A stretch of DNA of 63,375 nucleotides from NCBI GenBank assembly GCA_018715045.1, contig DVMH01000020.1, forward strand, positions 1 through 63,375, read 5' to 3'. Source of the DNA: Candidatus Avidehalobacter gallistercoris (GTDB lineage: Bacteria; Bacillota; Dehalobacteriia; UBA4068; UBA4997). Positions within the stretch are counted from its first letter, which is position 1. Each line of letters begins with the position of its first letter. This document shows, in pieces, positions 52,430-60,864 of this stretch. A program made the translations under genes and the position numbers. The notes under the pieces are model-generated. The model saw only the letters and a list, made by a program, of their open reading frames with translations, was not told the DNA's origin and did not search any database.

Positions 52430-52968
52430 TATGCCTTGCCCCTTTCTTCTGGTGTTGCTTCAGATCCAGCCGCCGGCTTGGCCGCCAGTGGCGCCGCAAC
52501 CGCAGTGGAATTCACAGGTTTTGGCGAAACAACAGGCTTCGGCAACGGCATCTTCTCCCCGTATCTGGAAATTGCTATGTTCGAATGATTATCAGCCAGC
52601 AGATCCTGCGGCACGTCGGCAGAGCTGTATACCGCCGTTTCAAACTCATGCGTCAGGTGAAGACAATCCTTGGGGCAGGCCTCCACACATAATCCGCAGA
52701 ACAGGCAATACTGCCTTTCCATCACGAACTCAGTGCAGATTTTCTTACCGTCCTCATCCTTATCAAACTTCTGACGGATCACCTTGTTCGGGCAGGATAT
52801 TGCGCACAGCCCGCAGTTGATGCACTTATCCTTTTCCAGCACAAACGTATTGCCGCGCCAGCGCTCCGGCAAATGCGGCTTTTCTTCCGGGTATTTCTCT
52901 GTCAGCCGCCTGGAGACGGCCTGTTTGCCCGTCTGCGCCAATCCTTTAAGTATACCTTTACCAAACAT
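52429..52968 (-). CDS. nuoI: NADH-quinone oxidoreductase subunit I
   Basis: A 179-residue protein carrying clusters N6a and N6b: CINCGLCAISCPN near 51-63 and CLFCGLCVEACPKD near 88-101. It passes electrons from the peripheral arm to NuoB. The C-terminal 45 residues are an A/P/K-rich tail (PKPVVSPKPVNS and on), longer than usual. It starts with the typical GKGILKGLAQTGK segment. Position between nuoH and nuoJ is standard. Confidence 0.95.
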   Translation of the reverse strand: MFGKGILKGLAQTGKQAVSRRLTEKYPEEKPHLPERWRGNTFVLEKDKCINCGLCAISCPNKVIRQKFDKDEDGKKICTEFVMERQYCLFCGLCVEACPKDCLHLTHEFETAVYSSADVPQDLLADNHSNIAISRYGEKMPLPKPVVSPKPVNSTAVAAPLAAKPAAGSEATPEERGKA

Positions 52969-52997
52969 TCCGCCACTCCCTTTATGTCAAAACGCAG

Positions 52998-54047
52998 TTA
53001 CGCCAGAATATAAACAACAACGCCCGTCACCAGCAGATTGGCCAGCATCAGCGGCACCAACACCTTCCAGCAGAAGCGCAGCACATAATCCGCCCGGATA
53101 CGCGGTAATGTCCATCGCACCCATATGAACAGACTCATGATCACAAATGTCTTTAATAGAAACCATACCCAGCCCGGTAAAAACGGCCCGGTAAAGCCGC
53201 CCAAAAACAGCGTGGTGGCCAGGCCAGCAGCCACAAACATATTACAATATTCCGCCAGATAAAACAGCGCGTAGCGCATACCGGAATACTCGGTGAACAC
53301 TCCCGCCGTCAGCTCGCTTTCGCCCTCCGGCAGGTCAAACGGCGCACGGTTACATTCGGCCAGCGCCGAAATCAAATACACCACAAACGCCACAGGCTGG
53401 AGTATTATCAGCCAGACATGTTCAGTCTGGAAATCAATAATGCCGTTCAGGTTGAACGTGCCTGCCACCAGCACTATGTTCAATATCGCTAACGCCTGCG
53501 GCACCTCGTAACTGATAGCCTGATTGACGACACGCAGCGCGCCCATCATCGCATATTTGTTGTTGGAAGCATATCCCGCGCACAGCACAGGAAGCGAAGC
53601 CAGCGTCGTCACCGCCATTATGTAAACCACGCCCAGATCGAGATCAAGCGCCGTCATACCCTCCCCAAACGGCATGGCCGCCAGTGCCAGCATCGGCGGC
53701 ACAAACGCCAAAAGCGCCGCCAACAGATGAATCGGCTTGTCCGCGCCAGCGGGCACGATATCCTCTTTCATCACCAGCTTGATAGCGTCGCCAATGGTTT
53801 GCAACCAGCCGTTCGGCCCCAGGCGGTTCGGCCCCGGCCGTCGCTGAATATAGCCCGCAAGTTTACGCTCCCACACTACATAAAACAGGGCGCACAGAAC
53901 GCAAACGATCACAATGGCCAGCCAATATACCGCCACCATGGCAATATCCACCATAATGTCCGGCAGGTGCAGCAGATCTGCCAGCCATGTAAACACCGCC
54001 CGACACAGCCCAGCGATATTAACAAATATATTGTTAATAAATTCCAT
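52998..54047 (-). CDS. nuoH: NADH-quinone oxidoreductase subunit H
   Basis: A 349-residue membrane subunit at the quinone site. It has the family segment ERKLAGYIQRRPGPNRLGPN near 70-89 and the DLPEGESELTAGVFTEYSGM loop (acidic quinone-linked region) near 242. Eight membrane helices are visible. It couples quinone reduction to the antiporter arm. Standard length. Confidence 0.97.
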   Translation of the reverse strand: MEFINNIFVNIAGLCRAVFTWLADLLHLPDIMVDIAMVAVYWLAIVIVCVLCALFYVVWERKLAGYIQRRPGPNRLGPNGWLQTIGDAIKLVMKEDIVPAGADKPIHLLAALLAFVPPMLALAAMPFGEGMTALDLDLGVVYIMAVTTLASLPVLCAGYASNNKYAMMGALRVVNQAISYEVPQALAILNIVLVAGTFNLNGIIDFQTEHVWLIILQPVAFVVYLISALAECNRAPFDLPEGESELTAGVFTEYSGMRYALFYLAEYCNMFVAAGLATTLFLGGFTGPFLPGWVWFLLKTFVIMSLFIWVRWTLPRIRADYVLRFCWKVLVPLMLANLLVTGVVVYILA

Positions 54048-54071
54048 AACAGTTTCCTCTTATTTTACAAT

Positions 54072-55196
54072 TTAGGCATCGATTTCGCCGAGATTAATGT
54101 CAAAGCTGGCAATAATAGCAATCAAATCCGCCACCTTGTGGCCCGGCATCAGCTCGCTGAAAATAGCAATATTGTCAAAAGAGGGGCGGCGGAAGTGTAC
54201 CCGAAGAGGATTAACCCCCTTGCCGTCCGAAGCCACCAGGCAGCCCATGATGCCCTTGGGGGCTTCCGTCTGGGCATAAGCCTCGCCCGCCGGAGGCCGA
54301 AGCATTTTTGGCACCGCGCCCATGATTTTACCTGGTTCAGTTTCCTTAAGCGCCGCGTGTATCTCATGAATCAAACGCATGATCTCCTCAACCTCCAGCA
54401 TACGCTGGGCATAACGGGCATGACAGTCGCCCGCCTGCAGCACCGGCACATTAATTTGAAAACGGCCATACAGACAATATGGCGCATCCCGCCGCATGTC
54501 ATAGTCAACACCGGAAGCGCGCAAGTTCGGACCCGTTAAGCCATAACTTTTGGCACGCTCCGCCGTTATCACACCGACGCCCTTGGTGCGGCACAGGAAA
54601 ATCTCGTTCTCGTCGATCAGCTTATGGTACATTTCAATGAAAGGCGGCATTTCCTTATATAACACCGCCAACGCGGCCTCAGCCTCGTCGTTCCAGTCCG
54701 CCTGCACACCGCCAAAGCGGATATAACCCTGCGTCATGCGCGCCCCGCAAAGGGCAGACATCACCTCCAGCGCATATTCCCGCTGCTGAAACGGATAAAA
54801 CACGCCGGACACCGCGCCCAAGTCCATAATATAAACGCCAATACCCACCATATAAGACGCCAGCCGCATGATCTCACAAGTCAACATACGCAACAGGCTG
54901 GCGCGCTCGGGTATCTCCACCCCCAGGAGCTTTTCCACTGCCAGTGCCAATGGCAGGTTATTGTTGACCCCGGCCACATAGTCCAGCCGGTCAGTATAGG
55001 GCAGCCCCTGCGTATACGTGCGGCTTTCCAGCAATTTTTCCATACCGCGGTGCAGATAACCGATAACAGGATCAACCTTAATGCAGGTTTCGCCGTCAAA
55101 ATCGGCCACAAGGCGCATAACGCCGTGAGTGCTGGGATGCTGCGGCCCCAAGTTCAGCGTGTAGCGCTCGCTGTAAGCGTTGTCATTCTCACTCAA
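54072..55196 (-). CDS. nuoD: NADH-quinone oxidoreductase subunit D
   Basis: A 374-residue peripheral subunit forming the quinone cavity with NuoB. It shows LGPQHPSTHGVMRL, EKLLESRTYTQGLPYTDRLD and EAPKGIMGCLVASDG. The [NiFe]-hydrogenase cysteines are absent, as expected for complex I. The start is a TTG that overlaps the nuoC stop (TTGA). It stands alone, not fused to nuoC. Confidence 0.96.
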   Translation of the reverse strand: MSENDNAYSERYTLNLGPQHPSTHGVMRLVADFDGETCIKVDPVIGYLHRGMEKLLESRTYTQGLPYTDRLDYVAGVNNNLPLALAVEKLLGVEIPERASLLRMLTCEIMRLASYMVGIGVYIMDLGAVSGVFYPFQQREYALEVMSALCGARMTQGYIRFGGVQADWNDEAEAALAVLYKEMPPFIEMYHKLIDENEIFLCRTKGVGVITAERAKSYGLTGPNLRASGVDYDMRRDAPYCLYGRFQINVPVLQAGDCHARYAQRMLEVEEIMRLIHEIHAALKETEPGKIMGAVPKMLRPPAGEAYAQTEAPKGIMGCLVASDGKGVNPLRVHFRRPSFDNIAIFSELMPGHKVADLIAIIASFDINLGEIDA

Positions 55197-55672
55197 TCCA
55201 GCCGCCTCCTGCCCTGATATTTGCTGACCTCCTGCACAAAATCCTTGCGCAGCGGCCAGCCTTCATAACCATCCCACATCAGGATCCTTCTTAAATCCGG
55301 ATGCCCGGCAAATTTTATCCCAAACATATCGTAAACCTCACGTTCCAGCCAGTTGGCTGCCGCGAAGACGCCGCAAAGGCTGTCGGCCACGGCGTTCTCC
55401 CGCGGGATATCCAGCTTCAACGTGATAATGTCGCCGTTATGATAGTTGGCAATTTGATATAACAGACGGAAATTTCCCTCTGCCAGATAATCGACCGCCG
55501 TAATATCGGCCAAAAACTCATAACCCGCGCCAAGCAGGTATTCCGCCGCAGAGATAAGAGAGCCAGCCTCCACCGTATATTCACAGTCCGTATCGGGAAT
55601 AGCGGCCACGCCGGCAATCTGCGTTATTTCCACCGCTAACCTGGTTTTGGTTTTAACCTCATTATTTGTCAT
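55193..55672 (-). CDS. nuoC: NADH-quinone oxidoreductase subunit C
   Basis: A 159-residue peripheral subunit. The 30-kDa family motif is [20 protein letters not shown] near 110-130, followed by [13 protein letters not shown]. It overlaps nuoB by 11 bp and nuoD by 4 bp. The typical Firmicute NuoC is of this size. Confidence 0.95.
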   Translation of the reverse strand: MTNNEVKTKTRLAVEITQIAGVAAIPDTDCEYTVEAGSLISAAEYLLGAGYEFLADITAVDYLAEGNFRLLYQIANYHNGDIITLKLDIPRENAVADSLCGVFAAANWLEREVYDMFGIKFAGHPDLRRILMWDGYEGWPLRKDFVQEVSKYQGRRRLD

Positions 55673-56234
55673 TGCGCACCACCTGTTTTCTTTCCGGGTG
55701 ACTAAGTTTCGCCTTTAACTGCAGCATACCGTCGATAATCGCCTCCGGCCGGGGCGGACAACCTGGCACATAAACATCCACCGGCACGACCTTATCCGCT
55801 CCTGCCACCACGGAATAGGAATCCACAAACGGCCCTCCGCTGATAGCGCAGCTGCCAATGGCAATGACCCACTTCGGTTCCGGCATCTGGTGATACAAAA
55901 GCTCCACTGCCGGGCGCATTTTTTCAGTGATAGTGCCAGCAACAATCATCACGTCGGCCTGCCGGGGCGAGTTACGAAACACCTCATAACCAAAACGCGA
56001 TATATCAAAGCGGGTCTGGGTAGTACAGATCATTTCGATAGCGCAGCAGGCCAGGCCAAATTGCAGCGGCCACAGCGACCAGCCTGCCCCCCATCGGAAC
56101 AGCTTATCCAGGCTGGTGAATAAAATACCGCGGCTCTCCAGTTCCTCCTGCGTCAGCAAATCACGCGTGTTGGCAGGGTCGCCATCAGGCATGCCGCCCC
56201 GCTGCGGAAAGCGGATATTTGTTTTTAATGCCAT
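55662..56234 (-). CDS. nuoB: NADH-quinone oxidoreductase subunit B
   Basis: A 190-residue subunit with the terminal N2 iron-sulfur cluster: the tandem cysteines in [12 protein letters not shown], then [10 protein letters not shown] and [10 protein letters not shown]. The ATG at 56234 ([10 protein letters not shown]) follows GAGAGG, and a longer frame to 56345 inside nuoA is rejected. An N-terminal extension of about 35 residues precedes the core. It transfers electrons to quinone. Confidence 0.96.
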   Translation of the reverse strand: MALKTNIRFPQRGGMPDGDPANTRDLLTQEELESRGILFTSLDKLFRWGAGWSLWPLQFGLACCAIEMICTTQTRFDISRFGYEVFRNSPRQADVMIVAGTITEKMRPAVELLYHQMPEPKWVIAIGSCAISGGPFVDSYSVVAGADKVVPVDVYVPGCPPRPEAIIDGMLQLKAKLSHPERKQVVRNDK

Positions 56235-56581
56235 TCCAACACCCTCTCTCTCCAGGCATAAATCAGCCCCACGGTCAAAATCGCAATAAACACGAACATT
56301 TCCAGCAGCGCGGCTATCCCCATGCCGCGAAACGCCGCTGCCCAAGGCAGCAGGAACATCATTTCCACGTCAAACAACAGAAAAATCAAACCGGTCTGAA
56401 AATAAGAAGGTTTAAAGCGCACCCACGCGCCGCCAAAGGGCGGCATACCGCATTCATAAATCTGACATTTCTCTTTATAGGGGTGATGCGTCTGCAACAG
56501 GCGCGAAACTATCAGCGCCGCACAGGCAAAGAAAATTGCCCCAACAAATAAAATACCAACTGCCGCGTATTGCATCAGCAT
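56225..56581 (-). CDS. nuoA: NADH-quinone oxidoreductase subunit A
   Basis: A 118-residue, three-helix membrane subunit and first gene of the operon. The loop after helix 1 holds [16 protein letters not shown] near 38-53, and [15 protein letters not shown] marks helix 2 with conserved acidic residues. The ATG at 56581 has GTGAGG upstream; the frame to 56611 is longer but less likely. It overlaps nuoB by 10 bp. Confidence 0.95.
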   Translation of the reverse strand: MLMQYAAVGILFVGAIFFACAALIVSRLLQTHHPYKEKCQIYECGMPPFGGAWVRFKPSYFQTGLIFLLFDVEMMFLLPWAAAFRGMGIAALLEMFVFIAILTVGLIYAWRERVLEWH

Positions 56582-56642
56582 GGTTATCGCCTCACTTTCT
56601 GCCCGCGCCAAGGCTTACTGGCGCATACAAAAACTCGATTTT

Positions 56643-56671
56643 ATTATAACTCATTTCAGAAAAATAGTAAA
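56643..56671 (-). promoter_or_regulatory. Promoter of the nuo operon
   Basis: TATAAT (56643-56648) with TTTACT (56666-56671) 17 bp upstream on the minus strand. The -35 is a 4-of-6 match, so the assignment is moderate. Confidence 0.6.
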
Positions 56672-56736
56672 TAGCAAAATTTCCTGCCCGGCATAAAATA
56701 AAGCAAAAATTCCGGAAGCTAAAAGGAGTATTTACC

Positions 56737-57303
56737 ATGGCAATCAAAATTTTCATCGACCAGGGTCATAACCCGCAAAACCCTAACGCCGGAGCAGAAG
56801 CCGGCGGCGTGCGCGAACAGGACATTACATACGAGGTAGGAATCAGGCTGGCCGACCTCTTAAACGCCAATCCAAATTTCGAGGCGCGAACCTCGCGTAC
56901 CTATCCGGAAGAACAGCTGGGAACCAGCACCACTACCAGTCTGGCGGCACGGGTGAACGCTGCGAACAGCTGGGGCGCCAATTATTTTATCAGTATTCAC
57001 TGCAACGCCAGCGATATTCTTGAAGCCAGCGGCAGCGAGGCATATGTTTATCGGCTGGACAGCGAAGCCGCCGTTCTTGGCGAATATCTTTTGATCGGGC
57101 TGGAGAACGCCACCGGCCTCCCCAACCGCGGTGTAATGCAAAACAGCGGGCTTTACGTGCTGCGCCGCACTTATATGCCTGCTGTTTTAATGGAAATCGG
57201 TTTTATTACCAACGAATATGACCGTTATCTTATGACCACTGACCCGGAGAGCTTTGCACGGGGGTTATATAACGGCCTTTTAAGTTATTTTGGCCTGGCT
57301 TAG
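56737..57303 (+). CDS. N-acetylmuramoyl-L-alanine amidase (amidase_3), phage-endolysin-like
   Basis: A 188-residue zinc amidase that cuts the peptide from glycan. Zinc and catalytic residues are in FIDQGHNPQNPNAGAEA, SIHCNAS and LMEIGFITN. The NPQNPNAGAE start with a bare catalytic domain and no signal peptide or binding repeats is typical of Clostridia prophage endolysins and their domesticated relatives. AAAAGGAG lies 8-9 nt upstream. It ends sharing bases with the stop of the convergent DHHW gene. It might be a prophage remnant or a spore-related lytic enzyme. Confidence 0.9.
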   Translation: MAIKIFIDQGHNPQNPNAGAEAGGVREQDITYEVGIRLADLLNANPNFEARTSRTYPEEQLGTSTTTSLAARVNAANSWGANYFISIHCNASDILEASGSEAYVYRLDSEAAVLGEYLLIGLENATGLPNRGVMQNSGLYVLRRTYMPAVLMEIGFITNEYDRYLMTTDPESFARGLYNGLLSYFGLA

Positions 57304-58427
57304 CGCCATGTGACGTAATCCCGCGTCAGCAGCTGATGCAGACCGGCCGAGAATTTAGGCAGACAAACCACTCGTGCATAATTAACGAAAAGTACCTCTT
57401 TTATATCGTTCTCCTCAATAATCTGTAGCGCGTTGAAGCTGCTGTTCCTCGGGTCGATAATATGTATTTCATCAAAATGCAGAGTTAAAAACGGTATGAC
57501 AGTGTTGGCATAGGAATCCTTGATAACGGCAATTTTGCGGCCGCTCTGCGCATCCGTTTTCAGCCTGATATAGGGCAGATCGCCACCCAGAAAAAAGACG
57601 TATTTATTCGGCTGGCTCAGATACCACCATTTATACAGCCCCTGTGAATAGGTATGCGGCGCAGCGGTGTTATCCCAATAAACGTAATTCACATCAGCCG
57701 GTATCGGATAATAGGACAGTCTGTCCAGATTTTGGCCCAGCTGACGGCTGCCCGTCTCCGCCGCCACCGAACCCAGAAAGTCAATACCCGTGTCGCACTG
57801 ATTCAGCTTCTTATCTGAATAGGCAGGGAACTTAAGCGGTCCTGCCAGCTGCGTATAGGCAAGATACCCCGCGCGCTGCGTCCAGTGATGGTCGGTGCGA
57901 AAATATAAATACTCGTTTTTATGCGCCTCCAGCGTGGGATAAATGTCGATACTGATAAAGCGCTCGTCCAGCATACCGGCCACATCGGCAATGATTTGGC
58001 GCTGATCCGGAAACAGCCCGGCATATTGCGTGGGCAGCGTGAAAGCCGCCGAGGTGGGCGCCAGCATCGAATACAGCTTAACATCCTCCGGCAAATTATC
58101 CGCATAGGCATTCAGCGCCCCAGCATAAACGGCCTCAGTCAGCTTGGAAAAGCCGTCAAACTTGGCATAACCGCAGCCGTCCACCACATAAAAATTCGCG
58201 TATTCTTCCAGCGCCCCGGTCTGAACCGCCTCCGCCGCCAAAGTCTGGCGCTCCGCCGCGGTAAGGAACAGCCCCGCCCCAGGCTGCACGGCGGGGTCAG
58301 TTCCGCTTGTTCCCAAGGCAATAGATAATGCCAGCAGACCCGAAACACCATATAGTTTTACCACTTTGTTACGCCCGGCTTCGTTACGCCTGGCTTCACC
58401 TTTGTGCCTGTCTTTAAACCACCGCAT
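57300..58427 (-). CDS. DHHW family (AlgJ/AlgX-like) extracytoplasmic protein
   Basis: A 375-residue protein with a basic N-terminus, one signal or membrane segment (about 24-40) and an SGNH-like domain. Motifs: YFRTDHHWTQRAGY near 175-190, IAVIKDSYANTVIPFL near 290 and IDPRNSSFN. DHHW proteins act in polysaccharide O-acetylation or are of unknown role; they usually neighbour an MBOAT acyltransferase, which is absent here. It has no operon partner. Its stop overlaps that of the amidase gene. Confidence 0.82.
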   Translation of the reverse strand: MRWFKDRHKGEARRNEAGRNKVVKLYGVSGLLALSIALGTSGTDPAVQPGAGLFLTAAERQTLAAEAVQTGALEEYANFYVVDGCGYAKFDGFSKLTEAVYAGALNAYADNLPEDVKLYSMLAPTSAAFTLPTQYAGLFPDQRQIIADVAGMLDERFISIDIYPTLEAHKNEYLYFRTDHHWTQRAGYLAYTQLAGPLKFPAYSDKKLNQCDTGIDFLGSVAAETGSRQLGQNLDRLSYYPIPADVNYVYWDNTAAPHTYSQGLYKWWYLSQPNKYVFFLGGDLPYIRLKTDAQSGRKIAVIKDSYANTVIPFLTLHFDEIHIIDPRNSSFNALQIIEENDIKEVLFVNYARVVCLPKFSAGLHQLLTRDYVTWR

Positions 58428-58532
58428 AAAAAAGCCTCCTTACACTATTTATTTATTTTAGCACAAAAGAGAACGGCAAACAAGCAATCAGCGGCATTTC
58501 CAAAATTTTTCTGAAATTTATAGCGAAACGGC

Positions 58533-58561
58533 TTGACAAGTGAACGTTTTTTTTGTAATAT
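58533..58561 (+). promoter_or_regulatory. Promoter of the tRNA-Met/tRNA-Glu operon
   Basis: A perfect TTGACA (58533-58538) and TAATAT (58556-58561), 17 bp apart. Confidence 0.82.
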
Positions 58562-58591
58562 ACTGTTTGCACGGCTTCATTTTATGTACTT

Positions 58592-58668
58592 GGCGGTGTA
58601 GCTCAGTTGGTCAGAGCACACGGTTCATACCCGTGGTGTCACTGGTTCAAATCCAGTCACCGCTACCA
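58592..58668 (+). tRNA. tRNA-Met (anticodon CAT, elongator type)
   Basis: Acceptor GGCGGTG with CACCGCT, anticodon loop TTCATAC, T arm GGTTCAAATCC and encoded CCA. The G1-paired acceptor marks it as an elongator, not an initiator. Confidence 0.92.
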
Positions 58669-58671
58669 CAT

Positions 58672-58748
58672 GGCACGTTGGAGAAGCGGCTTAACTCACC
58701 AGCCTCTCACGCTGGCATTCATGGGTTCGAATCCCATACGTGTCACCA
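58672..58748 (+). tRNA. tRNA-Glu (anticodon CTC)
   Basis: Acceptor GGCACGT with ACGTGTC, anticodon loop CTCTCAC (anticodon CTC), T arm ATGGGTTCGAATCCCAT, encoded CCA. It follows tRNA-Met by 3 bp, so both come from one transcript. Confidence 0.9.
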
Positions 58749-58756
58749 TAAAACAC

Positions 58757-58794
58757 AACAAAAGAATCTCATCTTTAGATGAGATTCTTTTGTT
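58757..58794 (+). terminator. Terminator after the tRNA pair
   Basis: A perfect 17-bp hairpin AACAAAAGAATCTCATC/GATGAGATTCTTTTGTT with a 4-nt loop. Confidence 0.85.
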
Positions 58795-58814
58795 GCAAGT
58801 AAGGAGAATTAACA

Positions 58815-60170
58815 ATGCAGAGAGAATCTTTTAAATCGCGCATGGGCTTTTTGCTGGTCAGCGCCGGGTGCGCAATCGGTATCGGAAACGTCTGGCGTTT
58901 CCCCTATGTGGCGGGCGAAAACGGCGGCGGTCTGTTCGTGCTGTTTTACCTGCTGTTTTTGTTGATCATGGGTATGCCGGTTCTGACAATGGAGCTGGCC
59001 GTGGGACGCGCCAGCCGCCAAAGTGCGGTGTTGGCCTATCAAAAGCTGGAAAAACCCGGCAGTCACTGGCATATACACGGCTGGTTCTGTATTTTAGGCT
59101 GCTGCCTGCTGATGATGTATTATACAACGGTAACTGGTTGGATGGTAAGTTACTTCGTCAAATTCGCGACCGGCAGCTTCGGTGGCGAGATGACTACAGA
59201 AGCCGTAAATACGGTTTTCGACAATCTGCTGGCCAACCCTGTGGAAATGGGCGCATATATGCTGGGTATTGTACTGGCCGGCTTTGGGCTTTGCAGCTTC
59301 GGCCTGCAAAAGGGTCTGGAAAAAATCACCAAAATCATGATGGCAGCGCTGCTGCTGCTGATCATCGTGCTGGCGGCGCACAGCCTGCTGCTGCCTGGCG
59401 CAGGTGAGGGTCTCTCATTCTTCCTGCTACCGGATTGGAGCAGCGTATTGGATAAGGGTATCGGCAATATTATCACCGCGGCAATGAACCAGGCGTTTTT
59501 CACCCTGAGCCTGGGCGTGGCGGCTATGGAAATCTTCGGCAGCTATATGAGCCGCGAACATACGCTGGCAAGCGAGGCCGTGCGCATTTGCGGTCTAGAT
59601 ACGTTTGTGGCGCTGATGGCCGGTCTGATCATCTTTCCAGCCTGCTTCTCGTTTGGTATCACTCCCGATTCCGGCCCGCAGCTGATTTTCATCACTCTGC
59701 CCAATGTGTTTGTCAACATGACGGGCGGCCAGATTTGGGGAACGCTGTTCTTCCTTTTCATGACGTTCGCAAGTTTCACCACTGTGCTGGCGGTGTTTGA
59801 AAACCTGCTGGCCTGCTGCATTGATATGTTTGGCTGGAGCCGCCGCCGTGCGGCTCTTGTCTGCGGCCTGTTTATTGCCGTGGCAAGTCTTCCCTGCGTG
59901 CTGGGCTATAACCTTTGGAGCGACCTGCATCTGATCGGCGAGCGCGACGTGTTGGACAGCGAAGACTTCATCGTCAGCAATTTGCTGCTGCCGATAGGCT
60001 CACTGGTATATCTGCTGTTCTGCGTAACCCGCTGGGGCTGGGGTTTCGATAATTACATCAAAGAAGCCAACCACGGCAGCGGTCTGAAAATATCGCGCAG
60101 GCTGAAGCCATACTTCCAGTTTGTGCTGCCTGTACTGATTTTGATCATTCTGCTGCAAGGCCTGCTATAA
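58815..60170 (+). CDS. Sodium-dependent transporter of the NSS (SNF) family
   Basis: A 451-residue LeuT-fold symporter with about 11-12 membrane helices. The unwound helix 1 carries AIGIGNVWRFPYVAGENGGG (sodium and substrate site), followed by MPVLTMELAVGR and the helix 8 region TFASFTTVLAVFENL. Bacterial NSS proteins import amino acids with sodium; the substrate is not predictable. AAGGAG precedes the ATG. It is monocistronic, between the tRNA terminator and its own terminator. Confidence 0.93.
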   Translation: MQRESFKSRMGFLLVSAGCAIGIGNVWRFPYVAGENGGGLFVLFYLLFLLIMGMPVLTMELAVGRASRQSAVLAYQKLEKPGSHWHIHGWFCILGCCLLMMYYTTVTGWMVSYFVKFATGSFGGEMTTEAVNTVFDNLLANPVEMGAYMLGIVLAGFGLCSFGLQKGLEKITKIMMAALLLLIIVLAAHSLLLPGAGEGLSFFLLPDWSSVLDKGIGNIITAAMNQAFFTLSLGVAAMEIFGSYMSREHTLASEAVRICGLDTFVALMAGLIIFPACFSFGITPDSGPQLIFITLPNVFVNMTGGQIWGTLFFLFMTFASFTTVLAVFENLLACCIDMFGWSRRRAALVCGLFIAVASLPCVLGYNLWSDLHLIGERDVLDSEDFIVSNLLLPIGSLVYLLFCVTRWGWGFDNYIKEANHGSGLKISRRLKPYFQFVLPVLILIILLQGLL

Positions 60171-60190
60171 AATAAACTTTAAATAATTAA

Positions 60191-60230
60191 AAACCACCCA
60201 AACGGCTTAAACCGCATGGGTGGTTTTTTT
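60191..60230 (+). terminator. Intrinsic terminator of the NSS transporter
   Basis: AAACCACCCA and TGGGTGGTTT arms followed by T residues. It lies between convergent genes and may also serve hpf. Confidence 0.85.
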
Positions 60231-60251
60231 ACGTCTAAATATTATTCGGAA

Positions 60252-60770
60252 TTATTCGGGTTGCAGCAGACCGTAATCCTCGTCCTTACGCTTATAAACA
60301 ATGTTGATTTCGTTGGTATCCGCATTGACGAACGCAAAGAATGTATGCTCCAACAGTTCCATCTGCATGATGGCCTCTTCCACAGTGAGAGGCTTCTTGT
60401 CAAAATGCTTGGTTTTGACAAGCTTCTGTTCGTTAGGCAATTCCTCTAACGCCTGCATCGAGGTGCGTTGCGCCTCCTTACGGAAGCGTTTTTCCAGCTT
60501 GGTTTTGTGCTTGCGAACCTGGCGTTCCAGCTTATCAACCGCGCCGTCCACGCAGGCGTACATATCCGGACCGGAAACTTCGCTCCTAAGAATAACGCCG
60601 TCCACAAAAATGGTGACCTCCACGCTGTGGGTGTCTTTAACCGCATCGTGCAGCACAGTCACTTCATCCACACCGCCCATCATTTTATCAAACTTCTTCA
60701 GCCGCTTTTCCGCGTATTCGCGCATGGCGGGCGTTACGGCATTTTTTCTCGATCTCACGTTAATATCCAT
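60252..60770 (-). CDS. hpf: Long-form ribosome hibernation promotion factor
   Basis: HPF pairs 70S ribosomes into inactive 100S dimers in stationary phase. The N-terminal S30AE domain (MDINVRSRKNAVTPAMREYA to about 100) is followed by a linker and the C-terminal dimerisation domain (about 120-172) with IVKTKHFDKKPLTVEEAIMQ-type sequence. The start at 60770 has GAAGGTGA upstream; the frame to 60785 is not needed. It is the only hpf in view. Confidence 0.94.
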   Translation of the reverse strand: MDINVRSRKNAVTPAMREYAEKRLKKFDKMMGGVDEVTVLHDAVKDTHSVEVTIFVDGVILRSEVSGPDMYACVDGAVDKLERQVRKHKTKLEKRFRKEAQRTSMQALEELPNEQKLVKTKHFDKKPLTVEEAIMQMELLEHTFFAFVNADTNEINIVYKRKDEDYGLLQPE

Positions 60771-60864
60771 ACAATCACCTTCCATTTATCAATTAACGGC
60801 AAGCACTGCCGCTATTTGTATATTTTTTACATCCAGGTAGAAAAATCCTGCCCAAAGCACAAAA

